Source of the DNA: Bacteroidales bacterium
GTDB lineage: Bacteria; Bacteroidota; Bacteroidia; Bacteroidales; UBA932
Reading direction: 5' to 3'
DNA: 32,639 nucleotides
Assembly (NCBI GenBank): GCA_024398105.1
Contig: JAKSJP010000029.1
Location: 1-32,639, forward strand
Part shown: positions 14,492 to 24,162 of the stretch, one piece after another
How the letters are laid out: each line of letters begins with the position of its first letter
Numbering within the stretch: the first letter of the stretch is position 1
Made by a program: the position numbers and the translations under genes
The notes under the pieces: generated by a model
Seen by the model: the letters and a program-made list of their open reading frames with translations, nothing else
Told to the model about the DNA's origin: nothing
Database searches by the model: none

Positions 14492-14923
14492 CTATTCTTC
14501 AGGGAATGAATCAGTCCTTTCATACAGCGAGACATCGGTCGGGTCGTCAAGAGACGTCCATTCCATAGTCGTGGCAGTAAGGCTTGTCACACAGTACTTA
14601 TGGGACCAGTACTCATATGTATAGTCATAGATTCCTCTGATGACCATTCCAAGTCCCTCCTCTTCATAGAGGTTATAGTCTCCGGTATAGTTGACCGGAT
14701 ACATGGAGCCGACACTCTGCCAGAGTGAGAACCTCCTGTCCTTCAGGCGGACATACACAGGGACTGCGCCCATGTCCTCTCCCTTCCAGGTCACGAGGAC
14801 CCAGTCGCCGGAGGTATTGGTGAAAGTCACAGGTAGCTGAGGCACCTCTGGTTCCGGATCGATACGCTTACATGAGCAGGCCAGTGCAAGGCAGGCAAGA
14901 ATCGCGATTATATACTTTCTCAT
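14492..14923 (-). CDS. Small lipocalin-like lipoprotein
   Basis: This 143-residue lipoprotein has a lipobox-like ALACSC with a candidate anchor at C16 or C18. I start at the ATG at 14923; a longer frame overlaps the protease gene. The mature part is beta-strand rich and reads like the lipocalin-like domains of Bacteroidetes lipoproteins. It has an opening WVLVTW strand, middle strands GDYNLYEEEGLGMVI and TYEYWSHKYCV, and an ending MEWTSLDD turn. No binding residues can be named. Spacing of 13 and 8 bases to its neighbours shows it is part of the operon. Family assignment rests on pattern alone and is tentative. Confidence 0.75.
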   Translation of the reverse strand: MRKYIIAILACLALACSCKRIDPEPEVPQLPVTFTNTSGDWVLVTWKGEDMGAVPVYVRLKDRRFSLWQSVGSMYPVNYTGDYNLYEEEGLGMVIRGIYDYTYEYWSHKYCVTSLTATTMEWTSLDDPTDVSLYERTDSFPEE

Positions 14924-14936
14924 AGATGGACAAAGA

Positions 14937-16934
14937 TTAAAGCCAGCCATTGCCGCTTGATTGTTTTACTGTGATGACGATATCCTGGCTTCCGGATGCG
15001 CACGAGACAGTAGCAGTCGTCACGCCTTCCGCGAATCCGGAAAATACGATGCGGGTCCCGTATACAGCCGCTGCAGCGACGATCTGGTCATTGATCACGA
15101 TATTGAGCCCTGTCGTGTCGTCGAAATACCTCGCAGCGTCGAACACTATGCTCTTTCCCGGAGACACGAAGACGTTAGGGAAGACCATAGGACGGCCTGC
15201 ATCCTTGACAGACCTCAGAAGAGCCCCGACGTTGAGCTGGCCGGCACCCATCTTTCCCTTATACGAAGCGAGTTCCATTCTCTTCTTCTGGTTGTGCCCG
15301 AGATCAGCCACATACTTGTAATAGAACTTAGGACCTTCAAGTATGTCGTCGACCGGAGTCGCGCTCCTGTACAGCAGTTCCTTGTACTCATCTGCCGAGA
15401 GGTGACGGTGGTTCTGCGCAGCATAGCTGATCGCAAGAGCAAGGGCTGAAGACACGTGAGGAGTAGCCATGGAGCTGCCCTCCATATAGGCATAGCCCGA
15501 CTCGGACACATGGTAAGGTACAGTCGAGAGTATACATCCTATCTCTCCGTAATGGCCATTCTTCTCGAAGTCGTAGAAGTAGTCCTGGTCTCCACCCGGA
15601 GCACAGATGTCCGCACCTGTTCCATAGTTCGTATAGACAGCAGGAGTGAAGTCCGGAGCAGTTCCGATCACTGACACGAAGTCACCGTATGCGCCTGGGT
15701 AGCCGGCAGCAGCCGCGCTTTCATTTCCGGAAGCGAACACGCCGATGCCGCCCTCGATAGGGCCGTTAGGCGAGCCCGCATTGTGGATGAAGTAAAGGAG
15801 CGCGTCCTTCTCGATCGGGCAGTCGGTCATCCACTGCTCGTCAGTACTGTACTGAGGCCCCCAGTCATAAGGATCCGCCTTTCCGGAGGTGTATCCCCAG
15901 CTGCACTGCAGGATGACGGCACCATTGTCCGCCGCATACTTGACAGCCTTGACCTCCGCAAGGATGGATGCGACGTAGTTGCCGCTGAAGATCTGGCAGG
16001 ACATGATCTTCACGCCCGGAACCGAACCGTTACCGCCCGCGATGGAGCTGATTCCGATCCCATTGTTGTTCTGGGCCGCGATGACTCCGGCCACATGCGA
16101 ACCATGGCCAGTGTCAGCCGAGAGTGAATACGATACCTGGCCTGTCTCCTTCACGAAGTTATAGCCGTAGTAGTCTCCCGAATAGCCGTTTCCGTCGTTA
16201 TCCTTCGGGTCTGCGAATATCTCACCTGTATTATGCCACATCGACGCAGCGAGGTCCGGATGGTCATAGAAGACGCCCTCGTCCACGACCGCCACGATGA
16301 CGGACGGATCTCCGGTCGAAAGTTCCCATGCATCCTTGACGCCCGCGTCAGCACCCGGAGCGAAGCCTCTTCCCCAGAGGTTTCCGTCATTGACCATGTT
16401 CCACTGATACCCAAGAAGCGGGTCATTGAAAGCCGAAGCCGGTCCGGAAGACTTGGTCGCAAGGGCCGCAGAGGCGATGTCGAACGGAATCGCCCTTTTC
16501 TCCGCGTTGTAGGCTCTCTTGATGGTATGGTTGTACTCCACACCGCTGACCTGTCCGAGCGAAGCGAGCTTCTTTCCGATCTCCTCGATGTCGCCTCCTT
16601 CGTCGAATCTGACGATGTACCACAGGTGAAGTCCTGCCTCACGTGTCCTGTCCTCGTGCCTCGAGTCCACAGGGAACACTCTTTCAAACTCATATGCACC
16701 TGCGATATCGAGAATCTCATCGACCGAAGGGATGCCTGCCTTTGTCATATAGGCATGCGACTCCAGGATCTCCGCGACCTCAGGGATGAACTTTACAAGA
16801 AGTTCTCCCTTGACCGCGGCATCCTTGATCGAGATCTCTTCCTCGACAGGTTCCGCCTCGCAGCCGGTGATGGCAGACAGCGAAGCACCCGCCAGCATGG
16901 CCGCAGCCATTATTCTATATAGTCTATTCTTCAT
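14937..16934 (-). CDS. S8 subtilisin-like serine protease lipoprotein
   Basis: This 665-residue predicted lipoprotein (ITGC, C25) has an intact subtilisin triad: D218 in VAVVDEGV, H277 in TGHGSHVAG and S488 in GSSMATPH. The oxyanion Asn is N404 in ASGNES. Residues from about 40 to 150 form an inhibitor-like propeptide ending before the catalytic domain. The residues after about 560 form a small beta-sandwich tail (PNVFVSPGKSIVFD, ending in a Ser/Gly-rich stretch). It would cut protein at the cell surface or in the periplasm. Its ATG overlaps the stop codon of the BACON-LRR gene by one base (TGATG), implying translational coupling. It is the only evident catalytic gene in this SusCD operon. 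Confidence 0.95.
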   Translation of the reverse strand: MKNRLYRIMAAAMLAGASLSAITGCEAEPVEEEISIKDAAVKGELLVKFIPEVAEILESHAYMTKAGIPSVDEILDIAGAYEFERVFPVDSRHEDRTREAGLHLWYIVRFDEGGDIEEIGKKLASLGQVSGVEYNHTIKRAYNAEKRAIPFDIASAALATKSSGPASAFNDPLLGYQWNMVNDGNLWGRGFAPGADAGVKDAWELSTGDPSVIVAVVDEGVFYDHPDLAASMWHNTGEIFADPKDNDGNGYSGDYYGYNFVKETGQVSYSLSADTGHGSHVAGVIAAQNNNGIGISSIAGGNGSVPGVKIMSCQIFSGNYVASILAEVKAVKYAADNGAVILQCSWGYTSGKADPYDWGPQYSTDEQWMTDCPIEKDALLYFIHNAGSPNGPIEGGIGVFASGNESAAAAGYPGAYGDFVSVIGTAPDFTPAVYTNYGTGADICAPGGDQDYFYDFEKNGHYGEIGCILSTVPYHVSESGYAYMEGSSMATPHVSSALALAISYAAQNHRHLSADEYKELLYRSATPVDDILEGPKFYYKYVADLGHNQKKRMELASYKGKMGAGQLNVGALLRSVKDAGRPMVFPNVFVSPGKSIVFDAARYFDDTTGLNIVINDQIVAAAAVYGTRIVFSGFAEGVTTATVSCASGSQDIVITVKQSSGNGWL

Positions 16935-18568
16935 CAGTCTCCCAGATAAATGTCCACATGTTCCTTATATCCCTCATAGAACTTCCAGTAGTAGTCCATG
17001 TTCGTAGGAACATTATTAAAGAATGCAGCCCTGCCGTTGCTTGCCCTGCCTTCCTGAGGATAGCAGAGAAGGTATGGCTCCCAGTCAACCAGGTTAGGAT
17101 GGTACAGGATCCAGTCAGGGACGTTTCCATACATCCTGTTGAGGTTGAACGCAAAGAACTTAGCGTTAGGAAGGACCTTCGGCGTACCGACGAGGGTCTT
17201 CGGCAAGTTCATCTCCTCACAGTCCTCTTCCGTATACTTCACTTCGTAGTCAAGCATGTCAGGCATCTCTCCCTCGAAATAGTTGACGGACAGGCGGAGC
17301 TTCTCAAGGTTCTCCCACTCGAGCAGCCTGCGAGGGAACGGTCCCTTGAATCCGCCGAGCTTTGTCGCTGTCGTATTGCTGAGGTCAAGGATATATCCTC
17401 TCTGACATGTATTGAGGAGGAGGGTCTTCAGTTTAGGGAAGTTCTCCGGAGTAAGCACTGAAGGAAGCTCCGAGAAGTTATTGCTTGAAAGGTCAAGGTA
17501 CTCAAGGTTCGAGAGGTTCGCCAACGAATCAGGAAGCGACACGATACCATAGGCAGACACAGTCAGCTTCTTCAGGTTCTTCAGCGAGCATACATATTCT
17601 CCAAGGTCGAACTCATGGATGAATGAATTGGTGTTGGAGAAGAAGGTGAGCTCCTCTGCCTCCGTCAGGTACTGCACCTCGTATGGAAGCGACTCGTATG
17701 TGGTGAAGAGGGTGAATGTAGCCGACTTTACCCTGCCCTTCTTTTCCGGTGTATATCCTTCGTCGGTATCCTCCCAGAGTGTCACATTGTCCCAGTCTCT
17801 CATAGGCTGAGCCGATACGATCTCCTGCATCATACCGATGCTGCGTGCGATCGAGAGAACCACGATCGAGTCACCCTCATGGCCGATGGTGATCTCCGGT
17901 GCGGCCGCCTGGAAGACCATGAGGTCGTCTGCAGAGTCCACTGTATATCCGTCGTGCGGAATGAACCTTACGTTAACCTGTCTTTCGAGAGGGACGGAAT
18001 TCACTCCCCACTTGAACTTTACGGTTATGTCCCTAGGTCTCGCGCCTCTGTCGAAGGTCATCTCTGGAACCTCGCAGGACAGCCAGGAATAAGCGGTGGT
18101 CGGGATGTCAACCTTGAAAGGGACGTTGGTCCTGACCTTGACGCTGAATTCCCTGGAGTCGAAGTTGTCATAATGCTTGATCGACACTTCCTTGTCTGCA
18201 AGCGAGATATTGTATCCGAAGCCGTCCTGGCTGACACGCACATCCTTATTGTCTCCTGTGACGCAGTTCTTGAAGCGGATGATTCCGCTTCGAGGCGTAC
18301 TGACGACTGTCGAGTCGATGGAGATCACACACTGGGCAGACTCCTCGCCGTTTGCAGGAGACACCGAGATCCATGGATCGTTGGAAGTCGCCATCCAGAG
18401 GTCGCCCGATGTCAGGTCAAGCTTGAAAGATCCACCCTCTGCAGGAGACTCGACCTGGTCAAGGCTTACCATGAACGCCGGCTTCGCCTTAGGCTCTTTC
18501 TCCTGGCAGGACGATGCCATAAGAATTGCTGCCAATGCTGCAGCTATGATGATTGTTGTCTTTTTCAT
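16934..18568 (-). CDS. BACON and leucine-rich-repeat lipoprotein
   Basis: This 544-residue lipoprotein (MASSC, C21) begins with a BACON-type beta domain (about 32-115; VESPAEGGSFKLDL and DPWISVSP, ending VRVSQDG). A second Ig-like domain follows at about 118-225. From about 315 onward there are leucine-rich repeats, for example LKNLKKLTVSAYGIVSLP and LSNLEYLDLSSNNFSELP, with irregular ones toward the end. BACON domains bind mucin or glycan in other proteins, and LRRs bind proteins. No catalytic motif is present. The gene starts seven bases after the upstream LRR gene stops and is coupled to the protease gene. I infer a surface binding partner for the protease substrate. Confidence 0.85.
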   Translation of the reverse strand: MKKTTIIIAAALAAILMASSCQEKEPKAKPAFMVSLDQVESPAEGGSFKLDLTSGDLWMATSNDPWISVSPANGEESAQCVISIDSTVVSTPRSGIIRFKNCVTGDNKDVRVSQDGFGYNISLADKEVSIKHYDNFDSREFSVKVRTNVPFKVDIPTTAYSWLSCEVPEMTFDRGARPRDITVKFKWGVNSVPLERQVNVRFIPHDGYTVDSADDLMVFQAAAPEITIGHEGDSIVVLSIARSIGMMQEIVSAQPMRDWDNVTLWEDTDEGYTPEKKGRVKSATFTLFTTYESLPYEVQYLTEAEELTFFSNTNSFIHEFDLGEYVCSLKNLKKLTVSAYGIVSLPDSLANLSNLEYLDLSSNNFSELPSVLTPENFPKLKTLLLNTCQRGYILDLSNTTATKLGGFKGPFPRRLLEWENLEKLRLSVNYFEGEMPDMLDYEVKYTEEDCEEMNLPKTLVGTPKVLPNAKFFAFNLNRMYGNVPDWILYHPNLVDWEPYLLCYPQEGRASNGRAAFFNNVPTNMDYYWKFYEGYKEHVDIYLGD

Positions 18569-18574
18569 GGTTTC

Positions 18575-21196
18575 CTATAGCATATAGTCGCAGTTGATGA
18601 TATTCTGGGTCTTGTCATATATGAGTATATATGCTCCGACTCTCCATTCATAGCAGATATCCGACGCATCGAAGGTGATGTTAGGATTGTCGCTGATGTC
18701 AAGGTAGTAGATGAGTGGCGAGATGGTGTCCTGGATCTTCCTGAGGTCGTTCGAACCGAGGTAAAGACCTCTCAGGCCCTTGTGCTGATATACTCCCTGA
18801 GGCCACTCACGAAGGCATCTGTTGCCGTTCTCGTCTCTCTGGCTTCTGAGAGAAAGGACAGTCAGATATGCCGAATCCAAGGTCGCATATGGAAACTCCG
18901 AGAAGCGGTTGTTTCCAAGGTCAAGGCCGTAGATATATGGCATGTAGACGCTGTTGAACGTATCCGAAGGAAGCTCGGTGATATGGTTGTAGCTGAGATC
19001 CATCGAGGTCGTCACGACGCTGTTCTTGCTGTCGAAGGCTTCCTTCGCCACAGTGGAGATCGCACAGCCTCTGAGGTTATAGTATGAGACATATGACTCA
19101 GACTCGGCGAAGGCTGTAGGGAACTCAGTGAGAGGATTGTTCGCAAGGGTCAGGGTTGACACCTTGATTCCCTTGAAGCCCTCTCCTGCGTTCTGGATCT
19201 TTGTGATCTGATTGTATGAGAAGTCGACAGTTCCCATGGTGTACATTGACTTCGCGCTGAAGATGTCAGGGAACTCCGTCAGCTGGTTATATGTAGCTGA
19301 GAATGTCTCGATGTCCTCGATGCCGCAGAAGAATCCTGTCTCATCCACACCGATCTCAGTGAGCTGGTTGTTGTCAAGGTAACAGTCGACCAGATTGATG
19401 TCATGTCCGAAAGGTGCGACCTTCCTGAGCTTGTTGCTCATCGCGTCCAGAAGTCCGAGCGCCTTGAAGTTCTTCACATCCTCAGGAAGCTCCTCAAGAT
19501 TGTTCTGGCTCATGTAAAGGATCTGGATCTTGCCGGCTGACGCTCCGTTGGCAAGGCCCTTGATGCCCTTCAGGATCTCAGCAGGACTCCACTGGGCATT
19601 GTTTGAGATATTGACCGATACAAGTTCCGGAAGCTCACAGATGACCATAGGGAACTCTGTCATCTTCGGACAGTTGTAGATCTCGAAGTCCGTAAGCGCG
19701 GTAAGACCTTTGAACTCATCAGGAAGTGACTCAAGGGTACTGTTGGCGATGAACAGATACTGAAGGTTCTTAAGGTTTCCGATAGCAGGGTCAATTCCCT
19801 TGAGGGTGTTTGAATACACGCCATGGACATTGTCCATCAACCTGATCTGAGGAATCGTATTGCCGGTCGACTTCTCGATCAGCTGAGATTCTGTCATATG
19901 GTCATACATGGCTGTCGCCGGGATAGTGATACCATGTTCCTTGAGGGCCCTGGCGACAGGTTCGCTCATCGGGGTCGGCATATGTAGGCTCTCCATCCTT
20001 GCCTTATGGCGGCTGAACAAGGTCGCTGTCGACATCGTAGGGTCGTCTGGATTGGTCGGAAGGAAGCTAGGGTCATTGTGGTTGCCAAGATAGAGCTGAT
20101 TGAGCTCGACAAGCTGTCCGACGGCCGCAGGAAGATAGCCGGAGAAGTTGAAGCCCTCGAGATTGATCATGGCAACTCGGCCGTTGGAGTATACCTGGAC
20201 TCCCGGCTGGTCACCCCAGAGGTCAGGATCCTTGTTGAAGTCCCAGTTGGTTCCTCTGGTGAAATCATTTCCATTGTAGTACCAGTCAGGTCCGCCGAGG
20301 CTCTTCCAAATCTCATAGAGAGCATAGTAGTCCTTGATATATTCGTCAGCCTCATAGAGTGTCACAGGGACCTTGGCATCAGTGACCTTGTTGTCCTCGA
20401 CAGTGAAGGTACTGCGGGCAGGCGAAGTGTTCTTCTCAAGAAGGATCTTGTCCAACGAGTATGTATTGTAGGAAATGACCTTCCACTCTCCAGCCTTGAG
20501 GTCAAGGTCCTTCTCTGTCGTAAGGACAGAGGTCTGGTAGCCCGTGCCTGAGCCGTCGAAGTCAATGACGAACTTTGTCTTCAGGTTGTTGAAAGACACT
20601 CTCTCGTTGGTGACGGTATTGGCAAGCGTGACGTCCGCGTACCTGATCTCGTCGAATGTGTACTGCCTTGAAGGGGCCTTTGTCTGAGGCGTATCCACGA
20701 ATCCGGACATATCCTTGGTGAAGGTAAGACGTACCTTGCCTCTGGCTGTGACCTTCGCATATACGTCATGTACGGTCATGGCATCCTTCTTCACGTCGAA
20801 CTCCCTGACCTGAGGAATCGCGACGTAGACCGGCTCGTCAACAGCATCGAAAAGGGTGTAGTTGATGATCTCATAGTGACCTGCGAAGAGCTTGAGCTTC
20901 TCGCTCCTGAGTCCATGTTCCACATCCTCTGCAGCAGTCTCCTGAAGGACCAGGGTCTGTGACAGGGTCTGGTCCTCGTACATCATGCTGACCTGGATCT
21001 TATGCGCCTGGGAAAGATAGTCAAGCTGGCTTACCAGACCTTTGGTATCAGGCTTCGACGCCTCCTTATACAGTCTGAACTGTACATATCCATAGCCGCT
21101 TTCATGGTCAGCAGCAGGTTCCTTGCGGCAGGAAGCAGCAAGGACAACGGCTGAGACCGTCAGCAACATGTATCTGAATATTCTGTTTATCTGCAT
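18575..21196 (-). CDS. Large leucine-rich-repeat lipoprotein with DUF4458-like N-terminus
   Basis: This 873-residue lipoprotein (LAASC, C23) has two N-terminal beta domains resembling DUF4458 (about 30-280). An LRR-cap-like helix follows, with YYALYEIWKSLGGPDWY at about 290-306. From about 340 to 850 there are roughly fourteen leucine-rich repeats, many with the pattern LxxLxLxxNxLTEFP (for example STLTLANNPLTEFPT and TSMDLSYNHITELPS). The repeats form a curved protein-binding scaffold. It is one of two LRR proteins in the operon and follows the BACON-like gene by six bases. No enzyme motif is visible. I infer recognition of a protein or glycoprotein ligand at the cell surface. Confidence 0.85.
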   Translation of the reverse strand: MQINRIFRYMLLTVSAVVLAASCRKEPAADHESGYGYVQFRLYKEASKPDTKGLVSQLDYLSQAHKIQVSMMYEDQTLSQTLVLQETAAEDVEHGLRSEKLKLFAGHYEIINYTLFDAVDEPVYVAIPQVREFDVKKDAMTVHDVYAKVTARGKVRLTFTKDMSGFVDTPQTKAPSRQYTFDEIRYADVTLANTVTNERVSFNNLKTKFVIDFDGSGTGYQTSVLTTEKDLDLKAGEWKVISYNTYSLDKILLEKNTSPARSTFTVEDNKVTDAKVPVTLYEADEYIKDYYALYEIWKSLGGPDWYYNGNDFTRGTNWDFNKDPDLWGDQPGVQVYSNGRVAMINLEGFNFSGYLPAAVGQLVELNQLYLGNHNDPSFLPTNPDDPTMSTATLFSRHKARMESLHMPTPMSEPVARALKEHGITIPATAMYDHMTESQLIEKSTGNTIPQIRLMDNVHGVYSNTLKGIDPAIGNLKNLQYLFIANSTLESLPDEFKGLTALTDFEIYNCPKMTEFPMVICELPELVSVNISNNAQWSPAEILKGIKGLANGASAGKIQILYMSQNNLEELPEDVKNFKALGLLDAMSNKLRKVAPFGHDINLVDCYLDNNQLTEIGVDETGFFCGIEDIETFSATYNQLTEFPDIFSAKSMYTMGTVDFSYNQITKIQNAGEGFKGIKVSTLTLANNPLTEFPTAFAESESYVSYYNLRGCAISTVAKEAFDSKNSVVTTSMDLSYNHITELPSDTFNSVYMPYIYGLDLGNNRFSEFPYATLDSAYLTVLSLRSQRDENGNRCLREWPQGVYQHKGLRGLYLGSNDLRKIQDTISPLIYYLDISDNPNITFDASDICYEWRVGAYILIYDKTQNIINCDYML

Positions 21197-21202
21197 AGTT
21201 CC

Positions 21203-23215
21203 TTAGTTATTCATGAATGCTCTCTCGCAGACAAGCACGAAGAGCGGTCTTCCTGCTCCCTGGAGGACAATGTGTCCTACATTGCCGTTCTCAGGATCCT
21301 TGTCTGACATGGACACATGGATATATGGCATATTCTTCTCTGACATTGCGCTCTCCACCTTGATCCATGACGAAGACGGTGTGATGTCGACCGCACTGGC
21401 CTCTCCCAGTGGGAAAGGAGGGACATAGATCATGGCATTCCTGTCAGATGAGACTGTCTCATAGACAAGTCTCCATACCGGGATGCCGTATGAAGAGTAC
21501 TGGTCATAGATCTCACCGCTTTCAAGCTTCTCGAGGACGACGCCATGCGGAATGACAGAGTCGTCCGGCTCATCGCCTTCGCCTACCATGTCATAGGCCA
21601 CGAAACGTATGTCATCGAACCTGACGTCAGGCCAGAAGTTCTCGGTCATGCGGACAAGTATGACTGCAGTATTGTCTCCTCCGTCGGAGAGGACTACAGC
21701 TTCCTCACGGCCTTCGTCGAAGTACTCGACCGCAATCTCGATGAGACTCTTGTTGTTTTCATCCGGAGTGACTACTGCAAGGCAGCCGTCGACATCCTCG
21801 GACGCTCCGTCGGCGCTATGGTATCCTATGCTGCTGATCTCGAATCCGACCGCGAGGTCTGCGCCCTCGAATGAGAACCAGTTGTTGTACTCAAGAGTAT
21901 ATATCTCGTCAGTACCGAACTTCGAGAGAAGCTCTGAGTAATGCGCCTCAGACTCTCCCATCCTGTGGAGGCCTGCGCCCCTTACAGCCATGACGAGAGC
22001 TGAGTTGACCGGAGTGATGAGTCCCCATCCTTCAGATGGATCCGAGCCAAGCTGCTTTACTGAGAGGCATCTGTACTGTGCGAACTTCTCTGAGATACCC
22101 TTCCCGTCCGCAGATACCAGTTCCGACTCAAGGTCAGACGATGCGAGTACATGGCCAGGGACGGCGAGAAGCACCGCTTCCCTCTCCTTGCCAGGGTTCT
22201 TGTCAGCCGAAACCCTGTAGATCCTGTCCTGTACGACATCCTGGGTAGGAGATCCCGACGGGTATGCAGACGAAAGCTTCACCCATGAATCCTTGCTGTA
22301 GGAATACCTGCCCTCAGAGCAGTCGACAGCGATGATGTCCGCGTCAAGTGTACTGGTCAGATAGAAAGCGTATCCGTCCGAGCTCCAGTTGCCGTTCTGC
22401 TTATATTCTCCGAGAATGTTGAGCTCGACCGACTTCACGTCAGTATCGACATAGGCGATATCCTTGCATCCAGGGATCGTCACAGGAATGTTGAACACAG
22501 GCTCTCCCGACTCGAGGTCGAGGAACGTGATCACTCCTTCGCTCTCCTCAAGCGGATAGTCAGCAGGATTTCCCTTGATCATGAGGACCGCCTCTCCGGT
22601 TTCGGACGAGGTAGCCGAGACATCCATCCATGAAGGATAGTCCGCCTTGATCGACCATGGGAAGTTCGCCGACACCCTGACAGGAAGCATGAAGCTCGAA
22701 AGTCCTTTCGGCCAGCTCATGGCAAGGGTCTCGGACTTCTCCTCCTCATAGGCATACTCACCGCTTCCGATGTTATGGAAGGTTCCGTTCTCATCAAGAG
22801 CCGCGCTGTATATGCTGATGGATCTCTTTCCAGCGATGAGATGGACCTTATATATCTCCTTGGTCTCATCTCCCATGGTAAGATAAACCGGGCAGACCTT
22901 CTCTTCGTAGTTGCCCTGGACTTCGAGGGCGTAGATGTCAAGGGTGACGTCGCCAGCCTTTCCGCTGACCTTATAGTCCTTGAAGCCTTTGTCGCTGATA
23001 TAGAAGAAATCCGCACAGTCGGTCGGAATGCTTACCGTCCAGTCCATGTTCGCGGTGAAGAATATAGTCAGAGGCACTCCCGCAGGGATGTATCTCTCCG
23101 AGGCATCAGGGAACACAGGTTCCACCTTCTCCCGGGGAGCCGCATTGGGATCCTTGCATGCGCTGCTGAGCACCAGAAGCGCGAATGCTGTCATTATCTT
23201 TATCAAATGTCTCAT
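21203..23215 (-). CDS. BACON-like multi-domain beta-sandwich lipoprotein
   Basis: This 670-residue lipoprotein (LSSAC, C20) appears to be made of beta-sandwich modules. A first BACON-like module lies at about 40-128 (FTANMDWTVSIPTDC), a second at about 175-250 (VSANFPWSIKADYPSWMDV) and a third at the end, about 595-665 (ITPSSSWIKVESAM). The middle section (about 260-590) has no module I can name. These modules are typical of Bacteroidetes surface glycan- or protein-binding lipoproteins. Spacing of six bases on each side places it in the operon. A binding role is inferred; no catalytic motif is visible and the family name of the whole protein is unknown to me. Confidence 0.75.
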   Translation of the reverse strand: MRHLIKIMTAFALLVLSSACKDPNAAPREKVEPVFPDASERYIPAGVPLTIFFTANMDWTVSIPTDCADFFYISDKGFKDYKVSGKAGDVTLDIYALEVQGNYEEKVCPVYLTMGDETKEIYKVHLIAGKRSISIYSAALDENGTFHNIGSGEYAYEEEKSETLAMSWPKGLSSFMLPVRVSANFPWSIKADYPSWMDVSATSSETGEAVLMIKGNPADYPLEESEGVITFLDLESGEPVFNIPVTIPGCKDIAYVDTDVKSVELNILGEYKQNGNWSSDGYAFYLTSTLDADIIAVDCSEGRYSYSKDSWVKLSSAYPSGSPTQDVVQDRIYRVSADKNPGKEREAVLLAVPGHVLASSDLESELVSADGKGISEKFAQYRCLSVKQLGSDPSEGWGLITPVNSALVMAVRGAGLHRMGESEAHYSELLSKFGTDEIYTLEYNNWFSFEGADLAVGFEISSIGYHSADGASEDVDGCLAVVTPDENNKSLIEIAVEYFDEGREEAVVLSDGGDNTAVILVRMTENFWPDVRFDDIRFVAYDMVGEGDEPDDSVIPHGVVLEKLESGEIYDQYSSYGIPVWRLVYETVSSDRNAMIYVPPFPLGEASAVDITPSSSWIKVESAMSEKNMPYIHVSMSDKDPENGNVGHIVLQGAGRPLFVLVCERAFMNN

Positions 23216-23221
23216 CGTCTA

Positions 23222-24151
23222 TCAATGTTTGATCATTCCGTCCTCTCTCACAAGCCTGTCAGCCTCCTCGTCCGAGATCCAGTCGATCTCCGACATGAAA
23301 TGTCCGACAGTACCGACATCGTCTCCGATCTTCTGGACATAGAATCTGTTGACAAGAAGAGCCACGCTCTTATGGGTGAAGAAATAGCTTGGACCCTGAT
23401 TGCTTGTCTCGATAAGGATGTGGTTGTCTCCATGGACGGTTCCGAACACACTGGATTCGTCACTCACGACCTGGCCTGAAGGCATCGTGACAGCAGGGTT
23501 CGCAGGATCTGTCTCGTCATCGAAGCCTATCCTGACATCATACCCGTCCGCAAGGAAGCTGTGGAGGATGACCGTATTCTCATCATCCGGATCCGCGCTC
23601 GTCCTTATAAGCCTCTGATAGTCCCCGGTAAGTGAGAACTGATAGAGGAACATGGACGTCACGACGGCCCAGCCTGTATATTTCTCTCTTCTGAACTTGC
23701 AGGTACGCCTGATATGCACGACAGTCTCGTCGCCGTAGAGCGGCATGACAAGTTCCTCCGGCATGACCAGCTTCATCGTGAAGCTGAGGTCCTCGCCTCC
23801 GTTGAGATTGTCGAGGTTGCCGGCCACGGTGACATTTCCTACAAGTTCCCCTGCCGGGATCGTGAAGTTGTTTGAAACCAAGGAGAAATCGCGTCCTTCG
23901 ACTGCCGACGAGCCTGAGTCAAGGATCTCCACCGCGAAATGCCTGTCATAGTCACAGGCCACGGTCGACACGACCGGGACGTCGAATGTCGGCATGTCTT
24001 CCCTTACGACATAGACCTTGGCCGTATCTGCGAACATCAGGTACTCGGCATCATGGTAAGTGATATACTCCTGACGGCAGCTGAAAACCGAAAGCAGAGC
24101 CACAGTGACCGCTGCAATCCTGAATATGCTATTGGATATTGTTCTTTTCAT
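23222..24151 (-). CDS. DUF4984-like lipoprotein
   Basis: This 309-residue lipoprotein (SVFSC, C25) starts at the ATG at 24151; three codons earlier there is a GTG that I do not prefer. The N-terminal half has a DUF4843/Calx-beta-like beta domain (YHDAEYLMFAD, then SAVEGRDFSLVSNNFTIPAG). The C-terminal half (YTGWAVVTSMFLYQ to SEIDWISDEEADRL) resembles the DUF4984 domain that often follows SusD in Bacteroidetes loci. It begins 11 bases after the SusD stop. Such proteins are thought to help the SusCD complex capture ligand at the surface. I assign the family from memory, so the name is moderately certain. Confidence 0.75.
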   Translation of the reverse strand: MKRTISNSIFRIAAVTVALLSVFSCRQEYITYHDAEYLMFADTAKVYVVREDMPTFDVPVVSTVACDYDRHFAVEILDSGSSAVEGRDFSLVSNNFTIPAGELVGNVTVAGNLDNLNGGEDLSFTMKLVMPEELVMPLYGDETVVHIRRTCKFRREKYTGWAVVTSMFLYQFSLTGDYQRLIRTSADPDDENTVILHSFLADGYDVRIGFDDETDPANPAVTMPSGQVVSDESSVFGTVHGDNHILIETSNQGPSYFFTHKSVALLVNRFYVQKIGDDVGTVGHFMSEIDWISDEEADRLVREDGMIKH

Positions 24152-24162
24152 GGCGGACACTG

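Noticed and set aside
16233-16922. 229-codon open frame on the plus strand
   Set aside because: It is antisense to the S8 protease catalytic domain, whose triad is intact.
17879-18580. 233-codon open frame on the plus strand
   Set aside because: It is antisense to the BACON-LRR lipoprotein with no motif of its own.
22775-23479. 234-codon open frame on the plus strand
   Set aside because: It runs antisense across the BACON-like and DUF4984-like genes and its composition is typical of a shadow frame.
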